Of a stretch of DNA of 64,000 nucleotides, positions 17,551 through 25,690 are shown one piece after another. How positions within the stretch are numbered: position 1 is the first letter of the stretch; each line of letters opens with the position of its first letter. Under the pieces are notes generated by a model. It was not told the origin of the DNA, did no database searches, and saw nothing but the letters and a program-made list of their open reading frames with translations. The DNA is taken from the NCBI GenBank assembly GCA_965601665.1, contig OZ271833.1:1054001-1118000 (forward strand), written 5' to 3'. This stretch comes from JANQNX01 sp965601665. Lineage in GTDB: Bacteria > Pseudomonadota > Gammaproteobacteria > Eutrophobiales > Eutrophobiaceae. The position numbers and the translations under genes were made by a program.

Positions 17551-17820
17551 TTATTTGCGCAGACCAAGGCGGCCAATCAAATCGCGATAGCGATTGATGT
17601 CTTTGTTCTTAAGATAATCAAGCAGTTTACGACGTTGATTTACCATTCTAAGAAGGCCCTGTCTGGAATGATGGTCCTTGTTATGTTCCTTGAAATGGCC
17701 TGACAGGTCGGTAATACGTGACGTCAACAACGCCACCTGAACTTCAGGTGAACCGGTATCGTTCGCATCGCGTTGGTAGTCCTTCACTATACCTGCTTTC
17801 TGTTCATGACTTAATGCCAT
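17551..17820 (-). CDS. rpsO: 30S ribosomal protein S15
   Basis: An 89-residue S15 with the family core: G-S-P-E-V-Q-V-A-L-L-T-x-R-I, L-x-x-H-F-K-E-H-x-K-D-H-H-S-R-Q-G-L and the C-terminal R-Y-x-x-L-I-x-x-L-G-L-R-K. S15 is a primary 16S rRNA binder. The frame is open 33 codons upstream (to 17919), but M-A-L-S-H-E-Q at 17820 is the true start, with an AGGAGC ribosome site upstream. The gap to truB is 115 bp and may hold the rpsO promoter. Confidence 0.97.
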   Translation of the reverse strand: MALSHEQKAGIVKDYQRDANDTGSPEVQVALLTSRITDLSGHFKEHNKDHHSRQGLLRMVNQRRKLLDYLKNKDINRYRDLIGRLGLRK

Positions 17821-17935
17821 ACTGATATTGCTCCTGAACTTTACTAGTCTCAAAAATTGGCGCGTATTGTAACCGCGCAATAAGGGTGTAACAAGTGAAA
17901 CCATTGATTTATTTAACAATTATATAGAATACAAA

Positions 17936-18856
17936 TTAGTTTATATTAATCAACCGCTTAGGGGCGACACGCCCGTCACCTTTATGCTCTCCTATACCCA
18001 GAAAGGGGCCTTCCTGCTGATAGATCCGCACCAGCCCGGTAGCGGCTAATCCATTGGCGTTGACCACCTGACCCTGGCAGAGATAATGCGCCACATCTTT
18101 TGTCAGCGTAATTCCAGGCAAATGAGGCAATGACAGATCCATCGGTAACAAGCAGGCATCCAGCTCGGCTTCACCGGCATCTGCCTTTTCCTGCAGCTGC
18201 TCGAGAGTCAGCATTTGCTCCTCGTTAAAGGGTCCGCTTTGCAAACGCCGTAACATACTGGTGTGAGCCCCACAGCCTATGGCTGCACCAATGTCCTGCA
18301 CAAGGGTGCGAATATAGGTACCTTTTGAACAATGCACCTTCAGGGTAAACTCTGTTGTGGATAATGCCAGCAAGTCCAGCTTGTATATCTCGATCTGCCT
18401 TGGCTGACGTTTAACCTCAATTCCCTGGTACGCCAGTTTATAAAGACGCTGGCCGTTATGCTTCAGCGCTGAAAACATCGGTGGCACCTGTTCAATACAG
18501 CCACGAAAACGATCCAGTATCGCGACCAGTTGCTGCTCTGTCAGTTGTGTTACCGGCTTTTCTTCCAGTATCTCGCCGCTGGCATCGCCGGTAGTGGTGG
18601 TCACACCGAGGCTACCTGTGGCGATATAGGTTTTGTCGGCATCCAGTAGAAAACCAGACACCTTGGTAGCCTCACCAAGGCAAACAGGTAATAAGCCGGT
18701 AGCAGGCACATCCAGGCTGCCGGTATGACCAGCCTTGGCTGCATTGAACAGTCGTTTGACTCTTTGTAATGCCTGGTTGGAACTGATACCAGATGGCTTA
18801 TCAAGGAGCACGATACCGTCAACCGGGCGAACGCCTTGTTTTCGTTGTCTTGCCAT
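17936..18856 (-). CDS. truB: tRNA pseudouridine(55) synthase
   Basis: A 306-residue enzyme that makes pseudouridine 55 in the tRNA T-loop. The catalytic Asp lies in G-H-T-G-S-L-D-V-P-A-T-G-L-L-P near residue 45. This is the TruB motif except that V replaces the more common P or A after the Asp. K-P-x-G-I-S-S-N-Q and the G-T-Y-I-R-T-L-x-x-D-I-G motif (near 185) are also present, followed by a C-terminal PUA-like domain. It starts 2 bp after rbfA and shares its transcript. Confidence 0.96.
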   Translation of the reverse strand: MARQRKQGVRPVDGIVLLDKPSGISSNQALQRVKRLFNAAKAGHTGSLDVPATGLLPVCLGEATKVSGFLLDADKTYIATGSLGVTTTTGDASGEILEEKPVTQLTEQQLVAILDRFRGCIEQVPPMFSALKHNGQRLYKLAYQGIEVKRQPRQIEIYKLDLLALSTTEFTLKVHCSKGTYIRTLVQDIGAAIGCGAHTSMLRRLQSGPFNEEQMLTLEQLQEKADAGEAELDACLLPMDLSLPHLPGITLTKDVAHYLCQGQVVNANGLAATGLVRIYQQEGPFLGIGEHKGDGRVAPKRLININ

Positions 18857-18858
18857 GG

Positions 18859-19239
18859 CTAGTCTGATTTTGTGTCGTCCTCAACGTCAGTATGAAATGA
18901 ACTGGAACTGATGATTTCATCCAGGCGCTGCGCCTGGGCAATAGTTTTGTCGTACATGAACGTCAACGCCGGCACGCCTTTTGAGGTCATTACACGTGAC
19001 AGGTCATGGCGCAATGAGGCAGACTCATCATTTAGCGCCTGAACCAGTTCATCGGGGTTATGCTTGTCGCCAAATGCAGTGAAGTAGATTTTTGCGTTTT
19101 TCAGATCAGGACTGACATCCACGTCCGTTACGGTAATCATGCCGTAAGCGCGTAATGGAAATGCCTTTTGAATGAGTGTTGCCAGTTCCTGTTTGATGAA
19201 ACCAGCCACTCGCTGGTTGCGGCCAAATTCTCTTGGCAT
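18859..19239 (-). CDS. rbfA: Ribosome-binding factor A
   Basis: A 126-residue 30S assembly factor. It has the KH-like RbfA fold: R-x-x-R-V-A-G-F-I-K-Q-E-L-A at the start, V-D-V-S-P-D-L-K-N-A-K-I-Y-F-T near 55 and L-T-F-M-Y-D near 95. The ATG at 19239 begins M-P-R-E-F and lies 1 bp after the infB stop; an upstream in-frame ATG at 19275 would overlap infB and is not needed. Confidence 0.95.
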   Translation of the reverse strand: MPREFGRNQRVAGFIKQELATLIQKAFPLRAYGMITVTDVDVSPDLKNAKIYFTAFGDKHNPDELVQALNDESASLRHDLSRVMTSKGVPALTFMYDKTIAQAQRLDEIISSSSFHTDVEDDTKSD

Positions 19240-19240
19240 G

Positions 19241-21790
19241 TCACTCGATAGTGCGTTCCACGCTGATACGTTCAAACACTTCTATCTGATCTCCAACGCG
19301 AACATCGTTGTAGTTTTTTACACCGATACCGCAATCCATACCAGATTTAACCTCGGCAACATCATCCTTGAAACGCCTTAGCGATTCGAGTTCACCTTCA
19401 TAGATGACAACGTTGTCTCGCAGCACACGAATCGGGTTGCTGCGCTTGATATAACCCGTTGTGACCATACAGCCGGCAATATCACCAAATTTGGGCGAGC
19501 GAAATATGTCCCTGACTTCCGCTACACCAATAATCTGTTCGCGAATTTCCGGTGACAACAAACCACTGATCGCAGCTTTCACGTCATCAATAACATCATA
19601 GATGATGCTGTAATAGCGGAGGTCAATGCCTTCTGCGTCGACCAGTTTCCTGGCACTGGCGTCAGCACGTACGTTAAAACCAATGACGATACCCGATGAA
19701 GCCATGGCCAGGTTTATATCGGATTCAGTAATGCCGCCAACACCGCTACTGATAATACTGACTTTCACTTCTTCAGAACTCAGTCGTGTCAGCGCATCCA
19801 CAAGTGCCTCGGAAGAACCCTGAACATCGGCCTTGATCAGCAGGTTTAAGGCAACAGTTTCACCTTCCTGCATTTGCGACATAACGTTTTCGAGCTTTGC
19901 CGCCTGCTGCTGGGCCATCCTGGTTTCGCGATATTTACCCTGTCTGAATAATGCAATTTCGCGGGCTTTCTTTTCATCAGGCACAACGATCATTTCATCA
20001 CCGGCATTAGGTGTACCCGATAAACCCAGTACTTCCACCGGTGTTGAAGGCCCAGCCTCGGTGACTTCATTGCCAGTGTCATCAACCATCGCGCGTACAC
20101 GGCCAAACTCATGACCACTGAGCATGACATCGCCTTTCTTCAACTGGCCGCCTTGCACAAGAATACTGGCAACCGGTCCCCTGCCCTTATCAAGCCTGGA
20201 TTCAACAACGGTACCTGTCGCGGCGCCTTCTGCAGAGGCAGTCAGTTCCAGGATTTCAGTGGTTAGCAGGATGCCTTCCAGTAAGTCATCAACACCCTGA
20301 CCCGTTTTGGCAGAAACATTAACGAACATGGTATCGCCACCCCAGTCCTCAGGTATGACCTCGTGCTTGGATAACTCCTGTTTGACGCGATCAGGGTCGG
20401 CATCTTCTTTATCTATTTTATTGACTGCAATGATAATCGGAACGTCACCAGCCCTGGCATGTTTGATGGCTTCCTCTGTTTGTGGCATGACACCATCATC
20501 TGCTGCTACAACAATGATCACGATATCAGTGACCTTGGCGCCCCTGGCGCGCATCGCGGTAAAGGCCTCGTGGCCAGGCGTGTCCAGGAATGTAATATCG
20601 CCGTTGTCAGTCTTCACACGGTAAGCACCAATGTGCTGGGTAATACCACCGGCCTCACCCGAGGCCACCTTGGCACGGCGAATGTAATCCAGCAGGGACG
20701 TTTTACCATGATCGACGTGGCCCATAATTGTCACGACAGGCGCACGTGTAACCTGCTCACCTTCCTGTTGCGCCGCCTGGATCATTTCTTCCTCAAGGGC
20801 ATTATCTTTCATGAGCCTGGCCTTGTGGCCTATTTCCTCTACGACAATTGCCGCCGTTTCCTGATCTATAGTCTGGTTAATCGTCACCATCGTACCCAGT
20901 CCCATTAATACCTTGACCACTTCAGAGCCCTTGATGGACATTTTTTGTGCCAGGTCAGAAACGGTGATGCTCTCAGGAATATCAACTTCCTTTACCACCG
21001 GGGCGGTCGGCTTTTCAAAGCCGTGCTGCTTGTTGGTTGCGGGCTGTACGACCGGTTTGGCCTTGACCTTTTTGCGACGTCGCCCACTTCCTTTGGTGGC
21101 CACGTGCAATTCTTCACGTCCGTGACGACGCTCATCCTTGAAAGCACGCTCCTTATCTTTATCAGCACTGGATTTCTTGTCTACCAGTTGCTCCAATGCG
21201 GCCTTGTCTGCAGCAGGTGGTTGTGCTGACTCTGCAATGGGTGCTGACTCCTCTTTCGCAGTCCCTGTTGACGCTTGTTCGACTTTTGCAGCCACCTCCA
21301 CGGCAGCCTTTTCCTGTGAATCAAGTTCGGCTTGTTTCTCTGCTTCCGCGACCTTGCGGGCTTCCTCTTCAGCCTGTTGTTTAGCTGCTTCTTCGGCCTC
21401 ACGACTTGCCTGTTCTGCCTGCAGTCGTTTGGCTTCTTCTTCCTGTTCCTGCTTCAGTGTTTCTGCAACATCGCTGCGTTTGGCATAAGTACGGCGCTTG
21501 CGAAATTCGATACTGACGGTCTTGGAACGTGGTTTTGTCCTTCCCTGTCCGGAAACCGGTACTTTTAACTCGCTGACCGTCTTCCTGCGAAGTGTGATCT
21601 TGCGAGGTTCGGCATCGGCGTCTTTGCCGTGTTTTTTACGTAAAAACGCGAGCAACTTGGTCTTTTCATCATCCGTGATCGTGTCCTGTTCATTCTTTTC
21701 TGACAAGCCAGCCTCGACAAGCTGTTCACGAAGTCTGTCTACTGGTACACCCACATCGGCGGCAAATTCACTGACTGTAATATCAGGCAT
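19241..21790 (-). CDS. infB: Translation initiation factor IF-2
   Basis: An 849-residue GTPase that brings fMet-tRNA to the 30S P site. The layout is: an IF2 N-terminal domain (1-55), a long Glu/Ala/Lys/Gln-rich coiled-coil-like linker (about 90-225), a second N domain near 270-320, the G domain with G-H-V-D-H-G-K-T-S (about 358), D-T-P-G-H-E and N-K-I-D, then domains II-IV. It is in one operon with the gene for the very tRNA it binds (24044-24120). Internal starts, known in E. coli infB, cannot be judged by eye. Confidence 0.98.
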   Translation of the reverse strand: MPDITVSEFAADVGVPVDRLREQLVEAGLSEKNEQDTITDDEKTKLLAFLRKKHGKDADAEPRKITLRRKTVSELKVPVSGQGRTKPRSKTVSIEFRKRRTYAKRSDVAETLKQEQEEEAKRLQAEQASREAEEAAKQQAEEEARKVAEAEKQAELDSQEKAAVEVAAKVEQASTGTAKEESAPIAESAQPPAADKAALEQLVDKKSSADKDKERAFKDERRHGREELHVATKGSGRRRKKVKAKPVVQPATNKQHGFEKPTAPVVKEVDIPESITVSDLAQKMSIKGSEVVKVLMGLGTMVTINQTIDQETAAIVVEEIGHKARLMKDNALEEEMIQAAQQEGEQVTRAPVVTIMGHVDHGKTSLLDYIRRAKVASGEAGGITQHIGAYRVKTDNGDITFLDTPGHEAFTAMRARGAKVTDIVIIVVAADDGVMPQTEEAIKHARAGDVPIIIAVNKIDKEDADPDRVKQELSKHEVIPEDWGGDTMFVNVSAKTGQGVDDLLEGILLTTEILELTASAEGAATGTVVESRLDKGRGPVASILVQGGQLKKGDVMLSGHEFGRVRAMVDDTGNEVTEAGPSTPVEVLGLSGTPNAGDEMIVVPDEKKAREIALFRQGKYRETRMAQQQAAKLENVMSQMQEGETVALNLLIKADVQGSSEALVDALTRLSSEEVKVSIISSGVGGITESDINLAMASSGIVIGFNVRADASARKLVDAEGIDLRYYSIIYDVIDDVKAAISGLLSPEIREQIIGVAEVRDIFRSPKFGDIAGCMVTTGYIKRSNPIRVLRDNVVIYEGELESLRRFKDDVAEVKSGMDCGIGVKNYNDVRVGDQIEVFERISVERTIE

Positions 21791-21805
21791 TGATCCTATC
21801 CTTAA

Positions 21806-23338
21806 TTAACTCGTTTGCTCTGCTTCTTCAGCAATTTCTGCTTCTTCAAACCAGGGTTTACGCGCCGTCATGATCAACGCACCCGCCCTCTCTGAATCCA
21901 TACCCGCAATATCCAGTAGCTCGTCTACTGACTGCTCGGCCAGGTCTTCCATGGTAATGACGCCCTTACCGGCCAGTTCAAATGCCAGTTCATCATCCAT
22001 ACCTTCCATGCCCAGCAGATCTTCGGCGGGTTTGTTGTCACCCAGTTGTTCTTCCTTGGCAATAGCGCGGGTAAGCAATAAATCTCTCGCCCTGTCACGT
22101 AATGCGGTAACCAGTTCTTCATCAAACTCTTCGATCGCCAGCATTTCCTTTTCCGGCACATACGCCACTTCTTCAATACTGGAGAAACCTTCCTGCGCCA
22201 GAATAAGTGCAATTTCATCATCGACATCAAGCTGTTCCTTGAACATGGCTTGCAATGTTTCTGATTCAGCTTCACTTTTTTCTTCTGCCTGTTGCACCGA
22301 CATGACGTTCAGTTCCCAACCTGTCAGTTCACTAGCCAGTTTGACGTTCTGGCCACCTCGTCCTATGGCCTGCGACAGGTTTTCCTCGGCAACGGCTACG
22401 TCCATAACATGTTCATCTTCATCAACCATGATCGACGCCACTTCTGCAGGCGCCATGGCGTTGATAACAAACTGCGCAGGGTTTTCATCCCAGAGAATGA
22501 TATCGACACGTTCTCCACCCAGCTCGTTTGAGACCGCCTGAACCCTGGAGCCGCGCATACCGACACAGGCGCCAATCGGGTCGATCCTGGGGTCATTGGC
22601 GTTGACAGCAATCTTGGCGCGCTGGCCCGGGTCACGGGCGCCATTAATGATATCGATCATGCCTTCGTTAATTTCAGGCACCTCAATCTTGAACAGTTCA
22701 ATCAGTAGTTCCGGCGCAGTACGACTAAGAAACAGCTGTGGTCCACGCGTGACTTCTTCTCTGACCTCTTTCAAAAAGGCTCGGATGCGATCGCCAGGCC
22801 GCATCGCTTCTCTGGGGATCAGCTGTTCGCGAGGTATAAATGCCTCGGCGTTATTACCGAGGTCAATGATGACGCCGCTTCTGTCAGTACGCTTTACGAC
22901 ACCGCTCACCATTTCACCAACACGGTCGGCATATGCATCAACGACCTGGGCACGTTCTGCTTCCCTGACTTTCTGCACTATTACCTGTTTGGCTGCCTGT
23001 GCAGCAATACGACCAAATTCGACTGACGGCATCGGTTCTTCAATAAAGCCGCCGATTTCAATATCAGCATCCTTTTCCCTGGCATCAGTCAGTTTTATTT
23101 GTCGCGTGGGTACAAATTCGAGCAATTCCGGATCTTCTTCATCGACCACTTCCCATTGGCGAAAGGTTTCATAATCGCCGGTCTCGCGATCAATCTTTAC
23201 TCGCGCCTCAATATCTTCACGATTACGTTTCTTGGTCGCACTGGCCAAAGCGGCTTCGATGGCCTCAAAGATAATGTCTTTTGCAACGCCTTTTTCGTTA
23301 CATACAACATCAACAACCATTAAAATTTCTTTATTCAT
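21806..23338 (-). CDS. nusA: Transcription termination/antitermination factor NusA
   Basis: A 510-residue RNA polymerase-binding protein with an N-terminal domain (1-130), an S1 domain (about 135-200), and KH1 and KH2 domains (about 230-345; V-G-M-R-G-S-R-V and I-G-R-G-G-Q-N-V). Two acidic AR repeats close it (about 365-425 and 440-500), as in E. coli. NusA controls pausing, termination and rRNA antitermination. It sits between rimP and infB. The two hairpins between the tRNA and rimP could serve autoregulation. Confidence 0.97.
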   Translation of the reverse strand: MNKEILMVVDVVCNEKGVAKDIIFEAIEAALASATKKRNREDIEARVKIDRETGDYETFRQWEVVDEEDPELLEFVPTRQIKLTDAREKDADIEIGGFIEEPMPSVEFGRIAAQAAKQVIVQKVREAERAQVVDAYADRVGEMVSGVVKRTDRSGVIIDLGNNAEAFIPREQLIPREAMRPGDRIRAFLKEVREEVTRGPQLFLSRTAPELLIELFKIEVPEINEGMIDIINGARDPGQRAKIAVNANDPRIDPIGACVGMRGSRVQAVSNELGGERVDIILWDENPAQFVINAMAPAEVASIMVDEDEHVMDVAVAEENLSQAIGRGGQNVKLASELTGWELNVMSVQQAEEKSEAESETLQAMFKEQLDVDDEIALILAQEGFSSIEEVAYVPEKEMLAIEEFDEELVTALRDRARDLLLTRAIAKEEQLGDNKPAEDLLGMEGMDDELAFELAGKGVITMEDLAEQSVDELLDIAGMDSERAGALIMTARKPWFEEAEIAEEAEQTS

Positions 23339-23357
23339 TTGTTATACCGTCACCATT

Positions 23358-23813
23358 TCAAAAATCCGGAACCAGTCTCGCCTGCTCTATCAGGTTAAAA
23401 GGCACGACCAGTTCTTCTTCCTCACAATCAAGTATCACATTGTCATTTTCGACTGCCAGCAACACACCCACTATGCGACGTCGGTCATTCAATTTAGTGT
23501 GCAATTTCAGCTTTACTGTTGCACCTAAAAATCGCTCAAAGTGTCCCAATGTAAAAAGCGGCCTGTCTAATCCAGGCGACGAGACTTCCAGTTCATACTT
23601 GCCCTCAATCGGGTCTTCTACATCAAGCAATCCGGTTAACTGCTGACTAACGAGGACACAGTCGTCAATCGTTATGCCCTCTTCCTTGTCAATGTAGACC
23701 CGCAATAACGAACCACCGCCATTACGTCCCATTTCCAGGCCGAGCAACTCGTAACCCAGGCCTGAAACTTCCGGCTCAAACAAGTCGAATATTGCCTGGT
23801 TTTGTCTATGCAT
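23358..23813 (-). CDS. rimP: Ribosome maturation factor RimP
   Basis: A 151-residue 30S maturation factor. It has the RimP features G-Y-E-L-L-G-L-E near 20, L-R-V-Y-I-D near 38 and Y-x-L-E-V-S-S-P-G-L-D-R-P-L near 75. The frame is open up to 23846, but that extension runs through a terminator-like hairpin; M-H-R-Q-N-Q at 23813 is the start that fits the family. No strong ribosome site is visible. It is followed by nusA with a 19-bp gap. Confidence 0.94.
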   Translation of the reverse strand: MHRQNQAIFDLFEPEVSGLGYELLGLEMGRNGGGSLLRVYIDKEEGITIDDCVLVSQQLTGLLDVEDPIEGKYELEVSSPGLDRPLFTLGHFERFLGATVKLKLHTKLNDRRRIVGVLLAVENDNVILDCEEEELVVPFNLIEQARLVPDF

Positions 23814-23826
23814 ATGCCGAAAATAA

Positions 23827-23849
23827 AAAATGGGCGCGAAGCCCATTTT
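23827..23849 (-). terminator. Intrinsic terminator/attenuator just upstream of rimP
   Basis: The 9-bp stem AAAATGGGC / GCCCATTTT with a 5-nt loop is followed on the minus strand by a T-rich tract (TTTTTTATTTT counting the stem end). It lies only 13 bp before the rimP ATG, so transcripts from the tRNA promoter must read through it. This suggests attenuation control of rimP-nusA-infB. Confidence 0.78.
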
Positions 23850-23943
23850 GTTAACACCACAAAATTTGCAGTAATTATAGACAGTATTGCTAAAACTGCC
23901 AATTTACCCGAACCGCGTTAACACTACTTCCCTGAATACAACA

Positions 23944-23963
23944 AAGCCCCTGAAGAGGGGCTT
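23944..23963 (-). terminator. Hairpin between tRNA-fMet and rimP
   Basis: An 8-bp stem AAGCCCCT / AGGGGCTT with a 4-nt loop lies 80 bp beyond the tRNA 3' end. The minus-strand T run is weak (TTTGTTGT). It is probably a partial terminator or the processing end of the tRNA transcript. Confidence 0.6.
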
Positions 23964-24043
23964 TTCAGAAGACCAGACCAATATTGGTTGCGTCTCCATG
24001 TACAGGTCTCATGACAATACTATGACAGTCAACTGTACAAATT

Positions 24044-24120
24044 TGGTAGCGGGGGCAGGATTTGAACCTGCGACCTTCGGGTTATGAGCCCGACGAGCTG
24101 CCAGACTGCTCCACCCCGCA
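24044..24120 (-). tRNA. metY: Initiator tRNA-fMet (CAT anticodon)
   Basis: A 77-nt tRNA with encoded CCA. The anticodon is CAT, and the anticodon stem has the three G:C pairs (GGG/CCC) that mark initiator tRNA. The acceptor stem is unpaired at 1:72, here U1 against U72, where E. coli has C1-A72. The T-arm reads GCAGG-TTCAAAT-CCTGC. It stands at the head of the rimP-nusA-infB operon, the position of E. coli metY. Its 5' end is the template for the repeat array immediately upstream. Confidence 0.97.
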
Positions 24121-24399
24121 ACTGTTCTCTATCTTCACTAACTGGTCGCCATGCGACCTTCGGAGCTTTTCGATACAGGGAACCCGACTCTTGTCAGACT
24201 GCTCCACCCCGCAACTGTTCTCTATCTTCACTAACTGGTCGCCATGCGACCTTCGGAGCTTTTCGATACAGGGAACCCGACTCTTGTCAGAATGCTCCAC
24301 TCCGCAACTGTTCTCTATCTTCACTAACTGGTCGCCATGCGACCTTCGGAGCTTTTCGATACAGGGAACCCGACTCTTGTCAGACTGCTCCACCCCGCA
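24121..24399 (-). repeat. Three 93-bp tandem repeats, each starting with a partial copy of the initiator tRNA
   Basis: The units are 24307-24399, 24214-24306 and 24121-24213, head to tail and directly against the tRNA 5' end. The outer two are identical; the middle one differs at two bases (24292 and 24301), both in its tRNA-like part. Read on the minus strand, each unit begins with the first 19 nt of the tRNA. It then has a diverged middle that still contains GTCGGG and the 12-nt CCGAAGGTCGCA of the tRNA. It ends in a non-tRNA tail. The tail has a 6-bp hairpin, GGTCGC-ATG-GCGACC (24144-24158 in the last unit). The final 14 nt of each unit match the leader just after the promoter at 24411. 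No unit can form a whole tRNA. Confidence 0.93.
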
Positions 24400-24410
24400 A
24401 CTGTTCTCTA

Positions 24411-24438
24411 TCTATAATCGCGGGACCGTGCGAGTCAA
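24411..24438 (-). promoter_or_regulatory. Probable promoter of the repeat array, tRNA-fMet and rimP operon
   Basis: On the minus strand, TTGACT (24433-24438) and TATAGA (24411-24416) are separated by 16 bp with a GC-rich spacer. Transcription would begin within about 10 bp, just before the first 93-bp unit, so all repeats would lie in the 5' leader of the tRNA precursor. Confidence 0.65.
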
Positions 24439-24534
24439 AAAAGATTAACCAGGTTAGCCTGCGATTGCGCAGCGCATAGTACAGGTCAAACCGGGCTTTT
24501 TCAAGATGAATCAGTGAAGTAGAAACAGTGCTAT

Positions 24535-25614
24535 TCAGATCACGGCAGCAAGGCGTACAGGCACTCTTTTGGTGCCCCAGTGCCCGGGACTATCGTGAAA
24601 TTTGCCGTGACAGTGTTGTCCACATTTCAGACACTGACCGCCTGCGCCCAGGCGCCATTCTTTCAAGGTATACCAGTCTCTGATGATTAATGGATCGCCA
24701 CAGGCATGACAATAGGTCGTGTCGCCGTCGAGGTCATGTACGTTACCGGTGTATACATAATAAAGACCGTTGTTAATCGCAATCTGACGAGCCTGTTGCA
24801 GCGTAGAGAGTGGCGTATGCTCCGTGTTTCGCATTTTCCAGTCGGGATGAAATGCTGAAAAATGCAGCGGGATCTCTGGCCCCAGCTCCTTGACTATCCA
24901 CTGGGTCATCTGCTCGATTTCGTCGTTACTGTCATTTTCTCCCGGAATCAGCAACGTCGTTATCTCTAGCCAGGTATCAGTCTCGTGCCTGATGTAACAA
25001 AGGGTATCCAGTACCGGCGCTAAATGGCTGCCTGTAAGCCGGTAATAAAAGTCTTCACTGAATGATTTCAGGTCAATATTGACAGCATCGATAACATTGT
25101 AGAACTCGGCCCGCGGCTTCGGACACACGTATCCCGCTGATACGGCGACGGTATTTATGCCGCGTTGCCGGCACGCCTGTGCCACATCAATGGCATATTC
25201 GTGGAATATAACGGGGTCATTATAGGTAAAGGCAATACTGTCACAGCCAAGATTTTCTGCCGTTTTCGCCAACAGTTCAGGGCTGGCACTATCCGCCAAC
25301 GTATCCATCTCCCGCGACTTACTAATGTCCCAATTCTGACAAAACTTACAGGCGAGATTGCATCCCGCAGTGCCAAACGACAAAACGGCAGAGCCCGGGT
25401 AAAAATGATTCAGTGGTTTTTTTTCAATCGGGTCTATACAAAAACCGCTCGAGCGTCCGTATGTCGTTAGATATATCTGATCATCATCACATTGCCTGAC
25501 AAAACACAGACCACGTTGGCCATTATGTAGCTTGCAGGCACGGGGACACAGATCGCACTGAATTCGCCCGTCATCAAGCCGATGCCAGAATTTAGTTGGA
25601 GCAAGCGTTTGCAT
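24535..25614 (-). CDS. amrS: AmmeMemoRadiSam system radical SAM enzyme (AmrS)
   Basis: About 359 residues. The radical SAM cluster motif is C85-x3-C89-x2-C92 (C-N-L-A-C-K-F-C-Q-N-W). Before it is the family's extra cysteine motif C-D-L-C-P-R-A-C (near 20-27), and at the C-terminus a pair of C-x2-C motifs (near 308-335) that could bind metal. The AmrS family has no proven reaction. The gene is divergent from the AmrB-AmrA fusion, so all three parts of the named system are present. ATG 25614 is used; the frame extends to a TTG at 25638. Confidence 0.9.
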   Translation of the reverse strand: MQTLAPTKFWHRLDDGRIQCDLCPRACKLHNGQRGLCFVRQCDDDQIYLTTYGRSSGFCIDPIEKKPLNHFYPGSAVLSFGTAGCNLACKFCQNWDISKSREMDTLADSASPELLAKTAENLGCDSIAFTYNDPVIFHEYAIDVAQACRQRGINTVAVSAGYVCPKPRAEFYNVIDAVNIDLKSFSEDFYYRLTGSHLAPVLDTLCYIRHETDTWLEITTLLIPGENDSNDEIEQMTQWIVKELGPEIPLHFSAFHPDWKMRNTEHTPLSTLQQARQIAINNGLYYVYTGNVHDLDGDTTYCHACGDPLIIRDWYTLKEWRLGAGGQCLKCGQHCHGKFHDSPGHWGTKRVPVRLAAVI

Positions 25615-25690
25615 CGTCAGGTTACCTTTCTGGTTCAAGTCAGGCTTTAGTTACTATACTTAATCATGGTTACTAATAGTCTAGTTCAAT

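Noticed and set aside
21138..21809. Plus-strand Ser/Ala/Leu-rich frames over the infB start
   Set aside because: They are antisense to the Glu/Ala/Lys-rich linker of IF-2 and have no features of real genes.
24121..24399. CRISPR array
   Set aside because: The units are contiguous 93-bp tandem repeats without unique spacers, and no cas genes are near.
23887..24479. Open frames on the plus strand over the tRNA and the 93-bp repeats, with repeated peptides
   Set aside because: They are antisense to tRNA-fMet and its repeat array; the peptide repeats only mirror the DNA repeats, and such tRNA-antisense products are a known annotation error.
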